A stretch of DNA of 64,000 bases from Pseudomonas brassicacearum (GCF_003732225.1 NZ_MOBJ01000010.1:62001-126000); one strand, 5' to 3'. Counted from the stretch's first letter, positions 51,416-61,135 are shown. Program-made: numbers and translations. The notes: generated by a model from the sequence alone, not told the origin.

Positions 51416-53086
51416 TTGTCTACGCCTGTCGAACCCTTGCGTTTGCTGCTACTGGCCAAAGAGCCAGCGTGGGCAGCGTTGTTACGCGAGTGTCTGGCTC
51501 CTATGGGGAGCTCGGCTGTGCTGATCAGTGCACCGACCTGGGAGTCGGTGAGCAGTCTATTTGCTGACAATCGCAGTGCGGTCCTGTTGACCATTCCAGC
51601 GCTTCAACCGGAGCCGGGCCGTTGCAGCCTGCCGACGGTACTGTTGCTCGAACATGAACCGTCCACCCCACCGGACGGTGTCAGCGACTGGCTGGTTCGC
51701 GATGCACTGGATGTGGATACATTGCGCCGCTGCCTGCGCCATGTGCGCGAGCGCGGCGTGCTCGAAAACACCTTGCAGCGTCTCGCCGAGCAGGACCCGC
51801 TGACCGGCATTGCCAATCGCCAGGGGTTTCAGACCCTGCTGGCGGCGCGTCTGGCGGAGAACGACGGCCGTGGCCTGGCGCTCGGGCACCTCGACCTCGA
51901 CAACTTCCGACACGCCAACGACGCCCTCGGCCACCAGGCCGGTGACCGGTTGATCCTGCAAGTGGTCTCGCGGCTCAAGAGCCAGCTTGAGGCCGGCGAT
52001 CAACTGGCGCGTCTGGGCAGCGACGAGTTCGCCTTACTCATCGACACCCGCCGCGCACCACAACGCGCCGAGTGGATGGCCGAGCGCATTACCGAAGTCA
52101 TGGCCGAGCCCTACTGGGTCGACGGCGAAAGCCTGTTGATCGGTTGCAGCCTGGGCATTGCCCACGCCCGCGCACAGGCTGGCGCCGACCCGCTGATGTG
52201 GCACGCACACATCGCCATGCAGCAAGCCAAAAGCACTCAGGGCTGCACCTTTCACATTTTCAATGAACGCATCAACCGCAATGCGCGCAGCCTCGCCGAT
52301 CTTGAAAGCGAACTGCGCCGGGCCTTGCGTCGCGATGAGCTGGAACTGCATTACCAGCCGCGACTGAACCTGGACGATGGGCAGATTGTCGGCCTCGAAG
52401 CGCTGGTGCGCTGGCGCCATGGCGAGCGCGGGTTGTTGCCGCCGAGCGAGTTCGTGCCGCTGGCCGAGCAGAGCGGTTTGATCGTGCCGTTGGGGTACTG
52501 GGTAATTTCCCGCGCCTTGCGTGACATGCAGGCGTTACGCGAGCGCGGTCTGCCACCATTACACATGGCCGTGAACCTGTCGTTCCGGCAGTTTCAGGAC
52601 AGTCAGCTACTGTCGACCTTGAGTCGGCTGATTGCCGAGCGTGGCGTCGAAGCGCAGTGGCTGGAATTCGAACTGACGGAAACCGCAGTGATGCGCCGCA
52701 GCGATCTGGTCAAACAGACCATGGACGCTTTGGGGCGTCTGGGTGTGCGTTTCTCCCTGGACGACTTCGGTACCGGTTTTTCATCGTTCGTGCACCTCAA
52801 CAGCCTGCCGATTGCCTTGCTGAAGATCGACAAGAGCTTCGTCGGTGGGATGGAGATGCGGGAGGAAAACCGCAAGCTGGTCCACGCAATGATCAACCTG
52901 GCCCACAACCTCAACCTGGAAGTGGTCGCCGAGGGCGTTGAAACCCCTGAACAGCTTGAGCTGCTGCGCGGCTTTGGTTGTGATCAGGTGCAGGGTTACC
53001 TGATCAGCAAGCCGTTACCGTTGGCGGAGTTGGTCGAGTACCTGACGTTTGGTTCCAGCCAACAGGCGCTGGAAGTCGTGGTTTAA
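51416..53086 (+). CDS. Cyclic-di-GMP phosphodiesterase with degenerate GGDEF domain
   Basis: 556 residues from TTG 51416 (LSTPVEPLRLLLLAKEPAWA, Met-initiated). Residues 1-110 resemble a degenerate receiver domain without the usual phospho-acceptor Asp signature. The GGDEF domain (about 120-280) has GSDEF at residues 201-205 in place of GGDEF. The EAL domain (300-550) has E328-A-L, NLSFRQF, ELTET, DDFGTGFSSF, KIDKSFVGG and EGVET, i.e. the metal and substrate residues. I infer a c-di-GMP-degrading enzyme whose GGDEF half may bind GTP or sense c-di-GMP. The Fur box suggests iron control. Confidence 0.88.
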   Translation: MSTPVEPLRLLLLAKEPAWAALLRECLAPMGSSAVLISAPTWESVSSLFADNRSAVLLTIPALQPEPGRCSLPTVLLLEHEPSTPPDGVSDWLVRDALDVDTLRRCLRHVRERGVLENTLQRLAEQDPLTGIANRQGFQTLLAARLAENDGRGLALGHLDLDNFRHANDALGHQAGDRLILQVVSRLKSQLEAGDQLARLGSDEFALLIDTRRAPQRAEWMAERITEVMAEPYWVDGESLLIGCSLGIAHARAQAGADPLMWHAHIAMQQAKSTQGCTFHIFNERINRNARSLADLESELRRALRRDELELHYQPRLNLDDGQIVGLEALVRWRHGERGLLPPSEFVPLAEQSGLIVPLGYWVISRALRDMQALRERGLPPLHMAVNLSFRQFQDSQLLSTLSRLIAERGVEAQWLEFELTETAVMRRSDLVKQTMDALGRLGVRFSLDDFGTGFSSFVHLNSLPIALLKIDKSFVGGMEMREENRKLVHAMINLAHNLNLEVVAEGVETPEQLELLRGFGCDQVQGYLISKPLPLAELVEYLTFGSSQQALEVVV

Positions 53087-53112
53087 CCCTTTCTACTGAC
53101 ATAGCTAACCCA

Positions 53113-53227
53113 TGTGGGAGCAGCCGGTCGACGCTCGATTGCTCGCGATAGCGGTATGACAGTCACTGCATAGGTGTCTGATCTATCGTCATCGCGAGCA
53201 ATCGAGCGTCGACCGGCTGCTCCCACA
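53113..53227. repeat. Chimeric REP inverted doublet
   Basis: The arms begin with TGTGGGAGCAGCCGGTCGAC and end with its mirror GTCGACCGGCTGCTCCCACA, continuing inward as GCTCGATTGCTCGCGATAGC. So an 18-base segment has been inserted inside the standard REP core on both sides in the same way. The arms pair over at least 38 bases. Confidence 0.92.
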
Positions 53228-53233
53228 GGGATC

Positions 53234-54646
53234 TCATTCTGTCTGGGGAATCTCGAAGCTCGGCTGTGAAGCAGGCTCACGCCGGATCATCCGCTTCATC
53301 TTCCATTCGAACGCCAGCGTCAGACTCACGGCCGAGCAGGCCAGCCCCAGCGCCAGACCCCACCAGACGCCGGTCGGCCCCCAATTGAGGTGGAAAGCCA
53401 TCCACCACGCAGCCGGTGCGCCGATCAGCCAATAGCAGGCGAGGCCGACCAGGAAAGTGGTCTTGGCGTCCTTAAGCCCACGAATACAGCCCATGGCGAT
53501 GGTTTGCGTGCCGTCGAAAAATTCGAACCATGCCGCCACCATCAACAGGCTCACCGCAAGGTTGATCACCTCGCGAAACGCCGGGTCGTTTTGGTCCAGG
53601 AATAGCCCCACCAGTTGATTGGGCAGCAGCCAGAAGACCATGGCAAACCCGAGCATCGCCGCGCCACCAAAGGCAATCCCGACCCGCCCGGCCAAGCGTG
53701 CATCGAGCAATTGCCCGGCACCGTAATGCTGGCCGATGCGCATGGTGATCGCATACGACAATCCCGCCGGAATCATGAACGCCACCGAGACGATTTGCAG
53801 GGCGATCTGATGCGCCGCCAATTGCGTGCTGCCCATGGTGCCCATGCACAACGCAGCGAATGCAAACAGGCCGACCTCTACCGCGTAGGTGCCGCCAATC
53901 GGCAGGCCCAGACGCCACAGTTCGCGCAGGTACTGGCGATTGGGCCGTGACAGGCCTTTGCGCAGCGGAAACGCGTCATAAGCCGGGTGCCGGCGAATAT
54001 GCCAGGCCAGGCCCAGTGCCATGCAGTTGGCGACGATGGCCGTGACCAGGCCGATCCCCATCAAACCCATTTTCGGCAGGCCGAACATACCGGTGATCAA
54101 CGCATAGTTGAGCAGGAAATTGGCCACGGTCCCGATAAGGCTGATGACCATCACCGGCGTCGTCCGGCCGATGGCGCTGGTAAAGCCGCGCAAGGCCATG
54201 AAACTCAGGTAGCCGGGCAGGGCGAACGGCAGAATCAACAGGAACTGGCCGGCCGCGTGTACGTTGCTTTCGGTCTGGCCGAACAGCAGCAACACCGGTT
54301 TGAGGTTCCACAACAGCAAACCCGCCACCAAGGCCATCAACCACGCCAGCCAGAGCCCGGCCTGGGTCAGCCGCGTGGCGCCTTCGATGTCGCCGGCACC
54401 CTGACGGATCGCCACCAGCGTGCCGACCGCGGCAATCACGCCGAGGCAGAAAATCGACACGAACGAATAGCTCGCCGCGCCCAGACCGCCACCGGCCAAT
54501 GCCTCCGGACTGAGCCTGGCCATCATCAAGGTATCGGTGAGGATCATCAGCATGTGCGCCAACTGTGAGGCAATCAACGGCCCCGCCAGCCGCAGGATGG
54601 CCCAGAGTTCGGTACGTGCTGGATGCTGCATGATCATCACGCTCAT
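53234..54646 (-). CDS. MATE family multidrug efflux pump
   Basis: 470 residues with about 12 membrane segments in two halves. Conserved MATE features: ELWAILRLAGPLIASQLAHM at the start, GRTTPVMVISLIGTVANFLLN, and GLPIGGTYAVEVGLFAFAAL opening the second half. It resembles NorM/PmpM exporters, which expel fluoroquinolones and dyes with Na+ or H+. Several Met codons follow the ATG (54637, 54631), so the exact start is open. The neighbour is a divergent LysR regulator. Confidence 0.93.
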   Translation of the reverse strand: MSVMIMQHPARTELWAILRLAGPLIASQLAHMLMILTDTLMMARLSPEALAGGGLGAASYSFVSIFCLGVIAAVGTLVAIRQGAGDIEGATRLTQAGLWLAWLMALVAGLLLWNLKPVLLLFGQTESNVHAAGQFLLILPFALPGYLSFMALRGFTSAIGRTTPVMVISLIGTVANFLLNYALITGMFGLPKMGLMGIGLVTAIVANCMALGLAWHIRRHPAYDAFPLRKGLSRPNRQYLRELWRLGLPIGGTYAVEVGLFAFAALCMGTMGSTQLAAHQIALQIVSVAFMIPAGLSYAITMRIGQHYGAGQLLDARLAGRVGIAFGGAAMLGFAMVFWLLPNQLVGLFLDQNDPAFREVINLAVSLLMVAAWFEFFDGTQTIAMGCIRGLKDAKTTFLVGLACYWLIGAPAAWWMAFHLNWGPTGVWWGLALGLACSAVSLTLAFEWKMKRMIRREPASQPSFEIPQTE

Positions 54647-54789
54647 TTAGTCAGACAAATCGGGAAGGGTTGATTCTCGGCGCTCGCAAGCGTTTGCACA
54701 AAGGGATAAAAACGATTGCTCGCATGATTAAAACTCATGCTAGAGAGTTTCTGATAAGGTTTCAGGGTCGCGCTATAGGAGCTTTCCTG

Positions 54790-55710
54790 ATGTCTCGTCG
54801 TCTTCCTCCGCTTTATGCCCTTCGCGCTTTCGAGGCCGCGGCGCGGCACAGTTCGTTTACCCGTGCGGCTGAAGAACTGTCGATTACCCAAAGTGCCGTC
54901 AGCCGACATGTGCGTACGCTGGAGGAGCATTTTGCCTGTCGGCTGTTTCAGCGCAGCGGGCGTAATCTGCAACTGACCGAGGCCGCGCGTTTGCTGCTGC
55001 CGGGCGTGCGTGAAGGCTTTGGCGCGCTGGAGCGGGCCTGCAATACCCTGCGCGCCGAAGATGACGTCTTGCGCATGAAAGCCCCTTCGACCCTGACCAT
55101 GCGCTGGCTGCTGGCGCGACTCAGCCGCTTCCGGCATTTGCAGCCGGGCAACGAGGTGCAGCTGACCAGCGCCTGGATGGACGTCGATTCGGTGGACTTC
55201 AATCACGAACCGTTTGATTGCGCCGTGTTGCTGAGCAACGGGCACTTTCCACCGGACTGGGAAGCCAGTTATCTGTTCCCGGAGCTGCTGATCCCGGTCG
55301 GTTCGCCGAATCTGTTGAATGATCAGCCGTGGGATGTCGAGCGGCTGGCCAGCACTGAATTGCTCCACCCGACTCCCGACCGGCGTGACTGGCGCAGTTG
55401 GCTGGAGCGCATGGGCCTGTCCGAGCAGGTATCGCTCAAGGGCGGGCAGGTGTTCGATACGCTGGAACTGGGGATGATCGCCGCCGCCCGAGGTTACGGG
55501 GTGTCGATGGGCGACTTGCTGATGGTGGCCGAAGATGTGGCTCAGGGGCGTCTGAGTTTGCCGTGGCCAACCGCCGTTGCGAGCGGTCTGAATTATTACC
55601 TGGTCTGGCCGAAAACCCGCCCTGGCGGTGAACGTTTGCGCCGCCTCAGCGATTTTCTCCAGGGCGAGGTCCAGGCCATGGAATTGCCGGATGTCGAGCG
55701 CCTCGGCTGA
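54790..55710 (+). CDS. LysR family transcriptional regulator
   Basis: 306 residues from ATG 54790 (MSRRLPPLYALRAFEAAARH). HTH in SFTRAAEELSITQSAVSRHV and a periplasmic-binding-like effector domain with GMIAAARGYGVSMGDLLMVA. The start of the protein and the sequence PPLYALRAFEAA are those of the GcvA/AmpR-like subgroup. Divergent from the MATE gene, 143 bases apart, so it may regulate it. Inducer unknown. Confidence 0.88.
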   Translation: MSRRLPPLYALRAFEAAARHSSFTRAAEELSITQSAVSRHVRTLEEHFACRLFQRSGRNLQLTEAARLLLPGVREGFGALERACNTLRAEDDVLRMKAPSTLTMRWLLARLSRFRHLQPGNEVQLTSAWMDVDSVDFNHEPFDCAVLLSNGHFPPDWEASYLFPELLIPVGSPNLLNDQPWDVERLASTELLHPTPDRRDWRSWLERMGLSEQVSLKGGQVFDTLELGMIAAARGYGVSMGDLLMVAEDVAQGRLSLPWPTAVASGLNYYLVWPKTRPGGERLRRLSDFLQGEVQAMELPDVERLG

Positions 55711-55863
55711 ATCAATATGGTCGCCACAATGGCGGCGTTGCTAGCTGCTGATCGAGTGGGAGTGAGCCAAGTGATGGTTTGCGGTAGTTATGCCGTTTTT
55801 AAGCTTGCTGAAACGTTTCATCAGCGCTATAAAAACTGCACAACTCCAAGAAAGGCGCTTCTC

Positions 55864-57078
55864 ATGATCCCGCTCAAACTGCTCGTCACTCTCGGCGCAA
55901 TGACTGCTGCCTCCCACGTCATGGCTTGGGATTACGTGCTGCTCGACACCGACAAGGCTGCCCAGAACCAGCAGATCACCAGCCAGCAGCTCGGTGTTAA
56001 AACCGACAAACCCTTCTCCGTGACCCTGCGCACCCTGCACGGCGGTCGGCAGGAGGGCGTTAGCATCGTCGACATTGATAACGGCACGATGAAACTCTCG
56101 GTGGTGCCGACCCGTGGGATGAACGTCCTGCAGGCGTCGGTAGGTAATGTGCGCATGGGTTGGGATTCGCCGGTCAAGGATGTGGTCAATCCATCCTTCA
56201 TCGAACTCAACGGCCGCGGCGGACTGGGCTGGCTGGAAGGCTTCAACGAACTGGTCGCGCGCTGTGGCTACGAATGGGTCGGCCATCCCGGCATGGACAA
56301 CGGCGAACTGCTGACTCTTCATGGGCGCGCCGCCAACATCCCGGCCAGCAAAGTCACTTTGCACATCGATGAAAAGCCACCCTATGCCATCAGCCTGCGC
56401 GGCGAGCTGAAAGAACAGGCGTTCAAGAAAGTCGACTTCTCGGTGATGACTGAACTGGTCACCGAACCCGGCAGCGTGCGCTTCGCCCTCAACGACACCC
56501 TGACCAACAACGGCGACTATCCGAAGGAATACCAGGCGCTCTACCACAGCAACTTCAGCACCCCGTTCCTGGAACAGGGCGCCCGCTTCGCCGCGCCGGT
56601 GAAACAGGTGTCACCGTTCAATGACAAGGCCAAAGGGGATTTGCCCGACTGGCAAACCTACCGCGCGCCGACCAAGGACTACGACGAGACGGTTTACAAC
56701 GTCGTGCCGTATGCCGATACCAAGGGCGACACGCTGGCGGTGCTGCATAACAAGGCGGGCAACCTCGGGGTGTCGGTTGGCTTTAACACCTGGCAATTGC
56801 CGGTGTTCTCCCTGTGGAAAAACACTGATACCCAAGGGCAGGGGTATGTCACGGGGCTGGAGCCGGGGACGAGTTTTTCCTACAACCGCCGGTATCAGCG
56901 GCCACTGAACCTGGTGCCGATGATTGCGGCCAAGGAACAGAAGCAGTTCCAGATCAGCTACAGCTTGCTGGCGGATAAAGCGGCTGTGGATAAAGCGTTG
57001 GCGCGGGTGAGCGAGATTCAGGGGACGCGGGAGACTGAGGTGCGGCAAGCGCCGTTGGTGGATCTCACAGATAAATAG
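55864..57078 (+). CDS. Exported DUF4432 (aldose 1-epimerase-like) protein
   Basis: 404 residues from ATG 55864 (AAAGGCG upstream). Signal peptide MIPLKLLVTLGAMTAASHVM followed by AWDY. The mature chain shows galactose-mutarotase-like signatures: SVVPTRGMNVLQASVGNVRM, FNELVARCGYEWVGHPGMDN, HGRAANIPASKV and EPGTSFSYNRRYQ. So it is a periplasmic sugar-binding or epimerase-type protein. The substrate is unknown; several Pseudomonas species carry it as a single gene. Confidence 0.85.
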   Translation: MIPLKLLVTLGAMTAASHVMAWDYVLLDTDKAAQNQQITSQQLGVKTDKPFSVTLRTLHGGRQEGVSIVDIDNGTMKLSVVPTRGMNVLQASVGNVRMGWDSPVKDVVNPSFIELNGRGGLGWLEGFNELVARCGYEWVGHPGMDNGELLTLHGRAANIPASKVTLHIDEKPPYAISLRGELKEQAFKKVDFSVMTELVTEPGSVRFALNDTLTNNGDYPKEYQALYHSNFSTPFLEQGARFAAPVKQVSPFNDKAKGDLPDWQTYRAPTKDYDETVYNVVPYADTKGDTLAVLHNKAGNLGVSVGFNTWQLPVFSLWKNTDTQGQGYVTGLEPGTSFSYNRRYQRPLNLVPMIAAKEQKQFQISYSLLADKAAVDKALARVSEIQGTRETEVRQAPLVDLTDK

Positions 57079-57186
57079 GTAAGGGACTGATAGATTTAGT
57101 GATTCGGTTGTTGGCGAGGGTGCGGCAAACCGATGTGCGCAGAACCGCTTTTAAACGGTCTCTGCGCCAGCTTTAACGGCCAGTGG

Positions 57187-58656
57187 TTATCGGAAAGACG
57201 AACAGCCCACAAACTCATTGACTTTGGTTATCTTTGTGAGCGGAAAGTCGATGCTATCGACCCATACATTATCGACAAAAAAATTGTAGCGCCTGCCAGT
57301 TTTGATATTCATGTACGTCACGTCAACGCTGGTCTCATTGCGCTTGATTTTTTTAGCAACCTGCTTGGGGAGTATCAGAGTATTTTTTCCACCAGCAACA
57401 TATTCAAATTTGAATACTGTTTCGCCCTTGTTATTTTTTTCAAGAAACGAAACGGAAGAACGTAGTGTGTCCGAGACGCTCATTAATTTCAGGTTTTCAT
57501 CACCAAGTTTTCGAGCTTTAAAACCAAATGTTGGATATTCCGTCGTGCTGGTAACCCACCATTGATTATTGTTGCGCTCGGCCAATCGATTGTTGCTGTC
57601 CCTGATATCCCGATACTCCGATGGCTCTAGCTCCGCGGAAGTGACGGACCTAGTTTTCCTTACGATTTTAGGCACCGTACCCGCGCCGGAAATTTGCAGC
57701 AGTTTGTCGAGAAGGCCACGTGAGTCATGCTTACCGTCAAGCATGGGGTTATTCGAATTTTCAAAACATCTGTCGGACGTGAAACCCAGCTGCGCCAGTA
57801 GGATGTCGTTCATCATTCTGTACGAGTCCCCTACACCTCCGAGGTAGGACATGCCTATGTCGGAATGAGCTCCTGGTAAATAAATAGTTTTGATTCGTGA
57901 TACATAATAATCAGCCGTATTGTCCAGCGCAGTGACGGCATCTACGTCCACAGGAAACAGGCCGCGTGGTTCATCCATCGCCACGAAATGCAGCGAGTAA
58001 TTTACGCTTTTCGGTAAACCAAGTTTCATCCTGCGGCCGATGTTGGTAGAAACCGTGTCGTACAGTAACGTATAAAATCGCAGTTTGGGTGGCTGATGAC
58101 CATCCACACCCGGATACCGGTGAGCCCACTCTTCATCAACGATGTTCATGAAGTGCCGGGCGCTTGCCGCTCCCCTGCTGAAGCCAGTCACAAACACTCG
58201 TAACTCAACTTCTGGGGTTGTCTGTATGATTTCATCGGTCTTGGAAAACAGATCTCCTTTTGCCTCTTCGGCGATTTTTTCCATACTCAGACCCAACGCG
58301 GCATCCAGGTTGTCTACGTCTTTTGCCTGCATCCCCACACCACGGTAATAGTGACGCGGCCCGGAAGTCTTTCCTGCGATATAAGCAACAATGGTTGGTC
58401 GTTCGTCGCTGGGTACTCTGTTTAAATCGTTTAATGTTCCGTCAAAAGCGAAGCTAATAATCTTTGAAGGCGGTGAGTCGCCAGCTTCCGGCTGGATGTT
58501 AGGCGCGACCATGTCTCTTTGCGCTTTGTCGATCAGACCTGTATCTGTCGGGGCTATGGGGATTTGCGTGCTGCCAGAGAAGAATTGGGCTGTGCTGCAA
58601 CCGGTAAGCCCTGCTATGAAAACTAGTGATGCTCTAAAAAGCCATTTTGATAACAT
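57187..58656 (-). CDS. Tle1-like (DUF2235) alpha/beta-hydrolase lipoprotein
   Basis: 489 residues from ATG 58656 with AGGGAAG upstream. Signal peptide MLSKWLFRASLVFIAGLTGC is a lipoprotein signal (lipobox LTGC, Cys20). Then the full DUF2235 set: FAFDGTLND (residues 69-77), nucleophile elbow VTGFSRGAASARHF with Ser160, LLYDTVSTNIG (198-208), HFVAMDEPRGLFPV, and LPGAHSDIGMSY with His264. These are the hallmarks of Tle1-type phospholipases, which normally are T6SS toxins without a signal peptide. The C-terminal 170 residues are unrecognised and no immunity gene is adjacent. Ser+2 after Cys20 predicts outer-membrane anchoring. The gene is more AT-rich than the core genome. Confidence 0.8.
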   Translation of the reverse strand: MLSKWLFRASLVFIAGLTGCSTAQFFSGSTQIPIAPTDTGLIDKAQRDMVAPNIQPEAGDSPPSKIISFAFDGTLNDLNRVPSDERPTIVAYIAGKTSGPRHYYRGVGMQAKDVDNLDAALGLSMEKIAEEAKGDLFSKTDEIIQTTPEVELRVFVTGFSRGAASARHFMNIVDEEWAHRYPGVDGHQPPKLRFYTLLYDTVSTNIGRRMKLGLPKSVNYSLHFVAMDEPRGLFPVDVDAVTALDNTADYYVSRIKTIYLPGAHSDIGMSYLGGVGDSYRMMNDILLAQLGFTSDRCFENSNNPMLDGKHDSRGLLDKLLQISGAGTVPKIVRKTRSVTSAELEPSEYRDIRDSNNRLAERNNNQWWVTSTTEYPTFGFKARKLGDENLKLMSVSDTLRSSVSFLEKNNKGETVFKFEYVAGGKNTLILPKQVAKKIKRNETSVDVTYMNIKTGRRYNFFVDNVWVDSIDFPLTKITKVNEFVGCSSFR

Positions 58657-58770
58657 GTTCTTCCCTGAGAGTCAGACGAATAGACTTGATGGCCATTATT
58701 ATGCCTTCAAAAAAAGGCCGACGGCTGTCTTCTTTAATAGGATTTTTTTTGATGGAGTGGGCGTCGAATA

Positions 58771-59495
58771 TCATGGGCGATATTGCAATGCCTCAGCCAA
58801 GTGCTCCCGACTGGTTCGATCGAGCTGTTGAAGGTCCGCTAGGGGGCGCGCGACCTTGAACAGTCGGGGGGCCGCTCGTAGTGACAAGGTTAATCGTTCG
58901 CGCGCGGTTTCCAGCCAGTTTTCGTCGGCTGTGGATAACGTGCATTGTCGGCGCAAACCCGGCAGGTCGAGGAAGGCATTGGCACAGCCTTGGCGTTGTT
59001 GCTGGCGGTCCCGGGCTTTGGCGACGATGAGCGCCGCGCTGGCTGTGTCATCGCCAACTTGCTGCGCGGGGTTGAGCGCGGAGGCTTCGCGGGCGACGGT
59101 CAGGTGCAAGTCGATACGGTCAAGCAGCGGTCTGGAGAGCTTGTTGCGGTAGCGCTGGATCTGACCCGGTGAGCAACGACATCGACCGCTGGGTTCGCCA
59201 AGATATCCACAGGGGCAGGGTTTCATTGCAGCGACCAAATGGAAGTGTGCAGGGAAACGCACACGGTTGCGGGCTCGGGATATGACGATCTAGCCAGACT
59301 CCAGCGGCTCTCTCAATACTTCCAGAACCTTGCGATCAAATTCCGGGAGCTTATCGAGGAGCAGCGCGTCATGGTTGGCGAGAGTGATTTCACCGGGATG
59401 TGGTTTCGAGCCTCTGTAGGTTTCGGAAATAAATGCGATTGAGTTAGCTGATAGCCCGAGCTCTTCGGGAGGTCTGTACGGAATTAGATGCGACT
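58771..59495 (-). pseudogene. comM: Decayed duplicate of the 3' part of comM
   Basis: The − strand codes EALQYRP-stop at 58771 and, read backwards, a ComM-like segment with CPCGYLGEPSGRCRCSPGQI, LLDRIDLHLTVAREASALNP, LSRPLLDRIDL and AFLDLPGLRRQCTLSTADEN. It parallels the comM end at 63420-64000 with many changes. A TAG at 59290-59292 stands where the intact frame has a Cys codon (PLESGCIVIS). Beyond it homology continues to about 59495 (GSKPHPGEITLANHDALLLD, KLPEFDRKVLEVLREPLESG), where Walker-B-type LDE has become LDK. So it is a pseudogene fragment. Confidence 0.85.
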
Positions 59496-59737
59496 AATTG
59501 TGCAAATAGCTGCGAGCAAGTCCATTTCTATACGCAATTGATGCGAATGTCCTCGGTGCTCCCAGTTCAGTTATGACCTACAGGAAAATCCCTTTGAAGG
59601 CTCAACTCGCAGTGCCACAAGACGGTCGGTAGGTGGGACACAAAAAAGAAGGTCGCCCACCATATGGGTTCTCCTATTCGCGCAGTGGGTTTTCTAGGGT
59701 AGTGTTCGCTCCAGGGCACAAACAAGGGAGCAATATT

Positions 59738-60895
59738 TTGCCTATACCAAAGGAATACCACGGTCGCGAACAGGCGTACGTTAAACATACAATTTTGCAG
59801 ACGTACCTTCAGCGCCTGTTCATGATTATTGGGCGCAAGGAGTCCGTCATCAACTATGTTGATTGCTTCGCCGGCCCTTGGTCTGAGGAGTCAGACGATC
59901 TAAAGGATACGTCTATTGGAATCTCCCTTCGTCAGATGAAGGAGTGTGCGGACGCACTAAAAAGTCAGTTTGGAAAAGATATAAAATTCCGAGCGCTATA
60001 CATTGAGAAAGATAAAAAAGCATTTGGAAAGCTCGATAGCTTTTTAGCTGGGAAGAAACACGTACCCGTTGAAGCCTCATGCATTTATGGTGACTACACC
60101 ACAAAAATTGACGAGATCGTTCGATGGGCATCAGGAAACTTTACCTTTTTCTTTATTGACCCAAAAGGTTGGAAGACGGTTGTAAGTGCGCCTGTACTGG
60201 CTCCGCTCCTGGCTCTGAATAAGGTCGAGTTTCTGATTAACTTAATGTACGATTTTTTTAATCGTGCACTGTCAATGAAACCACATCAGTCCGATGTTGA
60301 GGCGTTGTTAGGAAGGCGTATCGATCTAACGGGGTCAGAAACCTCATCCGAGCGTCAGGCTCTTGTGATTTCTCAGTATCGAAAAGTTGTCGGCGAGCTA
60401 TACGGCGGAAAAACAACGTATGTCTCTGTTGAACGCCCAGGCATGGAGCGCGTGCTGTATTTTCTCGTATACCTGACTCGTCACCCTCTCGGAATTATTG
60501 TATTTAAACAAGCTGCCGAACAAATGGAGATGGTACAGCGTGTTAGCCATTTCGAAGCCAGGTTAAGGGCGCAGATAAATAAATCGCCCATAGGTGATCT
60601 CTTTGGTTCGGATCAGGATATTTTTACTGTTGATAAGCCAGAGGATAATCGGCTGGCAGCTAGAGACTTCTTATTAAGCAGGCTTTCTTCTACTCCTCTT
60701 CTGATTGATTTTGAATGTTGGTCTGACTTTCTGGAGCAAACAGACTTGTATCCTACGGATCTGCAACTGGCTTTTAAGGAGCTAGCGAAGGAAGGGCGAA
60801 TTAAGAATCTAGACGCCGATGTTAGCAGGCGAAGTAAATACCCAGTTAAGCCCAACTGGTCTCGGAAAAGCGAACGCTGGTCAATTACTGGCTGA
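59738..60895 (+). CDS. TcmP-type protein 1 (three-Cys-motif partner)
   Basis: 385 residues from TTG 59738, chosen because AGGGAG stands eight bases upstream; the frame also stays open to 59633. It opens KEYHGREQAYVKHTILQTYL then QRLFMIIG, typical of TcmP. INYVDCFAGPW (residues 38-48) resembles motif I and FFFIDPKGW (137-145) resembles motif IV of SAM-dependent methyltransferases; LNKVEFLINLMYDFFNR follows. The C-terminal third looks like a winged-helix (LPLLIDFEC-type end: LLIDFECWSDFLEQTDLYPT). No substrate or activity is known. Family members regularly neighbour Gp37/Gp68 proteins, as here, and the gene is AT-rich compared with the chromosome. Confidence 0.82.
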   Translation: MPIPKEYHGREQAYVKHTILQTYLQRLFMIIGRKESVINYVDCFAGPWSEESDDLKDTSIGISLRQMKECADALKSQFGKDIKFRALYIEKDKKAFGKLDSFLAGKKHVPVEASCIYGDYTTKIDEIVRWASGNFTFFFIDPKGWKTVVSAPVLAPLLALNKVEFLINLMYDFFNRALSMKPHQSDVEALLGRRIDLTGSETSSERQALVISQYRKVVGELYGGKTTYVSVERPGMERVLYFLVYLTRHPLGIIVFKQAAEQMEMVQRVSHFEARLRAQINKSPIGDLFGSDQDIFTVDKPEDNRLAARDFLLSRLSSTPLLIDFECWSDFLEQTDLYPTDLQLAFKELAKEGRIKNLDADVSRRSKYPVKPNWSRKSERWSITG

Positions 60896-60926
60896 CCGCT
60901 TTTGGAGCGGATTGGCGATAATTAAG

Positions 60927-60947
60927 GTATTTTTACTGCAAAAATAC
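60927..60947 (+). other. Perfect hairpin in the gap between the first and second cassette genes
   Basis: GTATTTTT-ACTGC-AAAAATAC is an eight-base perfect stem. It lies 32 bases after the first TcmP gene in a 240-base gap without other features. It could slow or end the first transcript, though no T-run follows. Confidence 0.4.
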
Positions 60948-61135
60948 GCTGGCAAGGTTGTCAACGAGTCAGCGTCACCATGGCACCTTCCGAATTTGTT
61001 TATGGCTACGATTTTCCCTGACTATATGAGTCGAGAGGACAACAATAGGGTGAACTCGGTGAGTCTCATACGATGGCAATTTGACGTGCTTTGTAGCATC
61101 TTACTAATATCGCGCACGAAAGGAGTGGCAGTGCA

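Noticed and set aside
13347..53227. REP doublets considered as attachment sites or transposon ends
   Set aside because: They recur in many intergenic gaps between unrelated genes and share family cores, so they are REP/REPIN elements and not unique boundaries.
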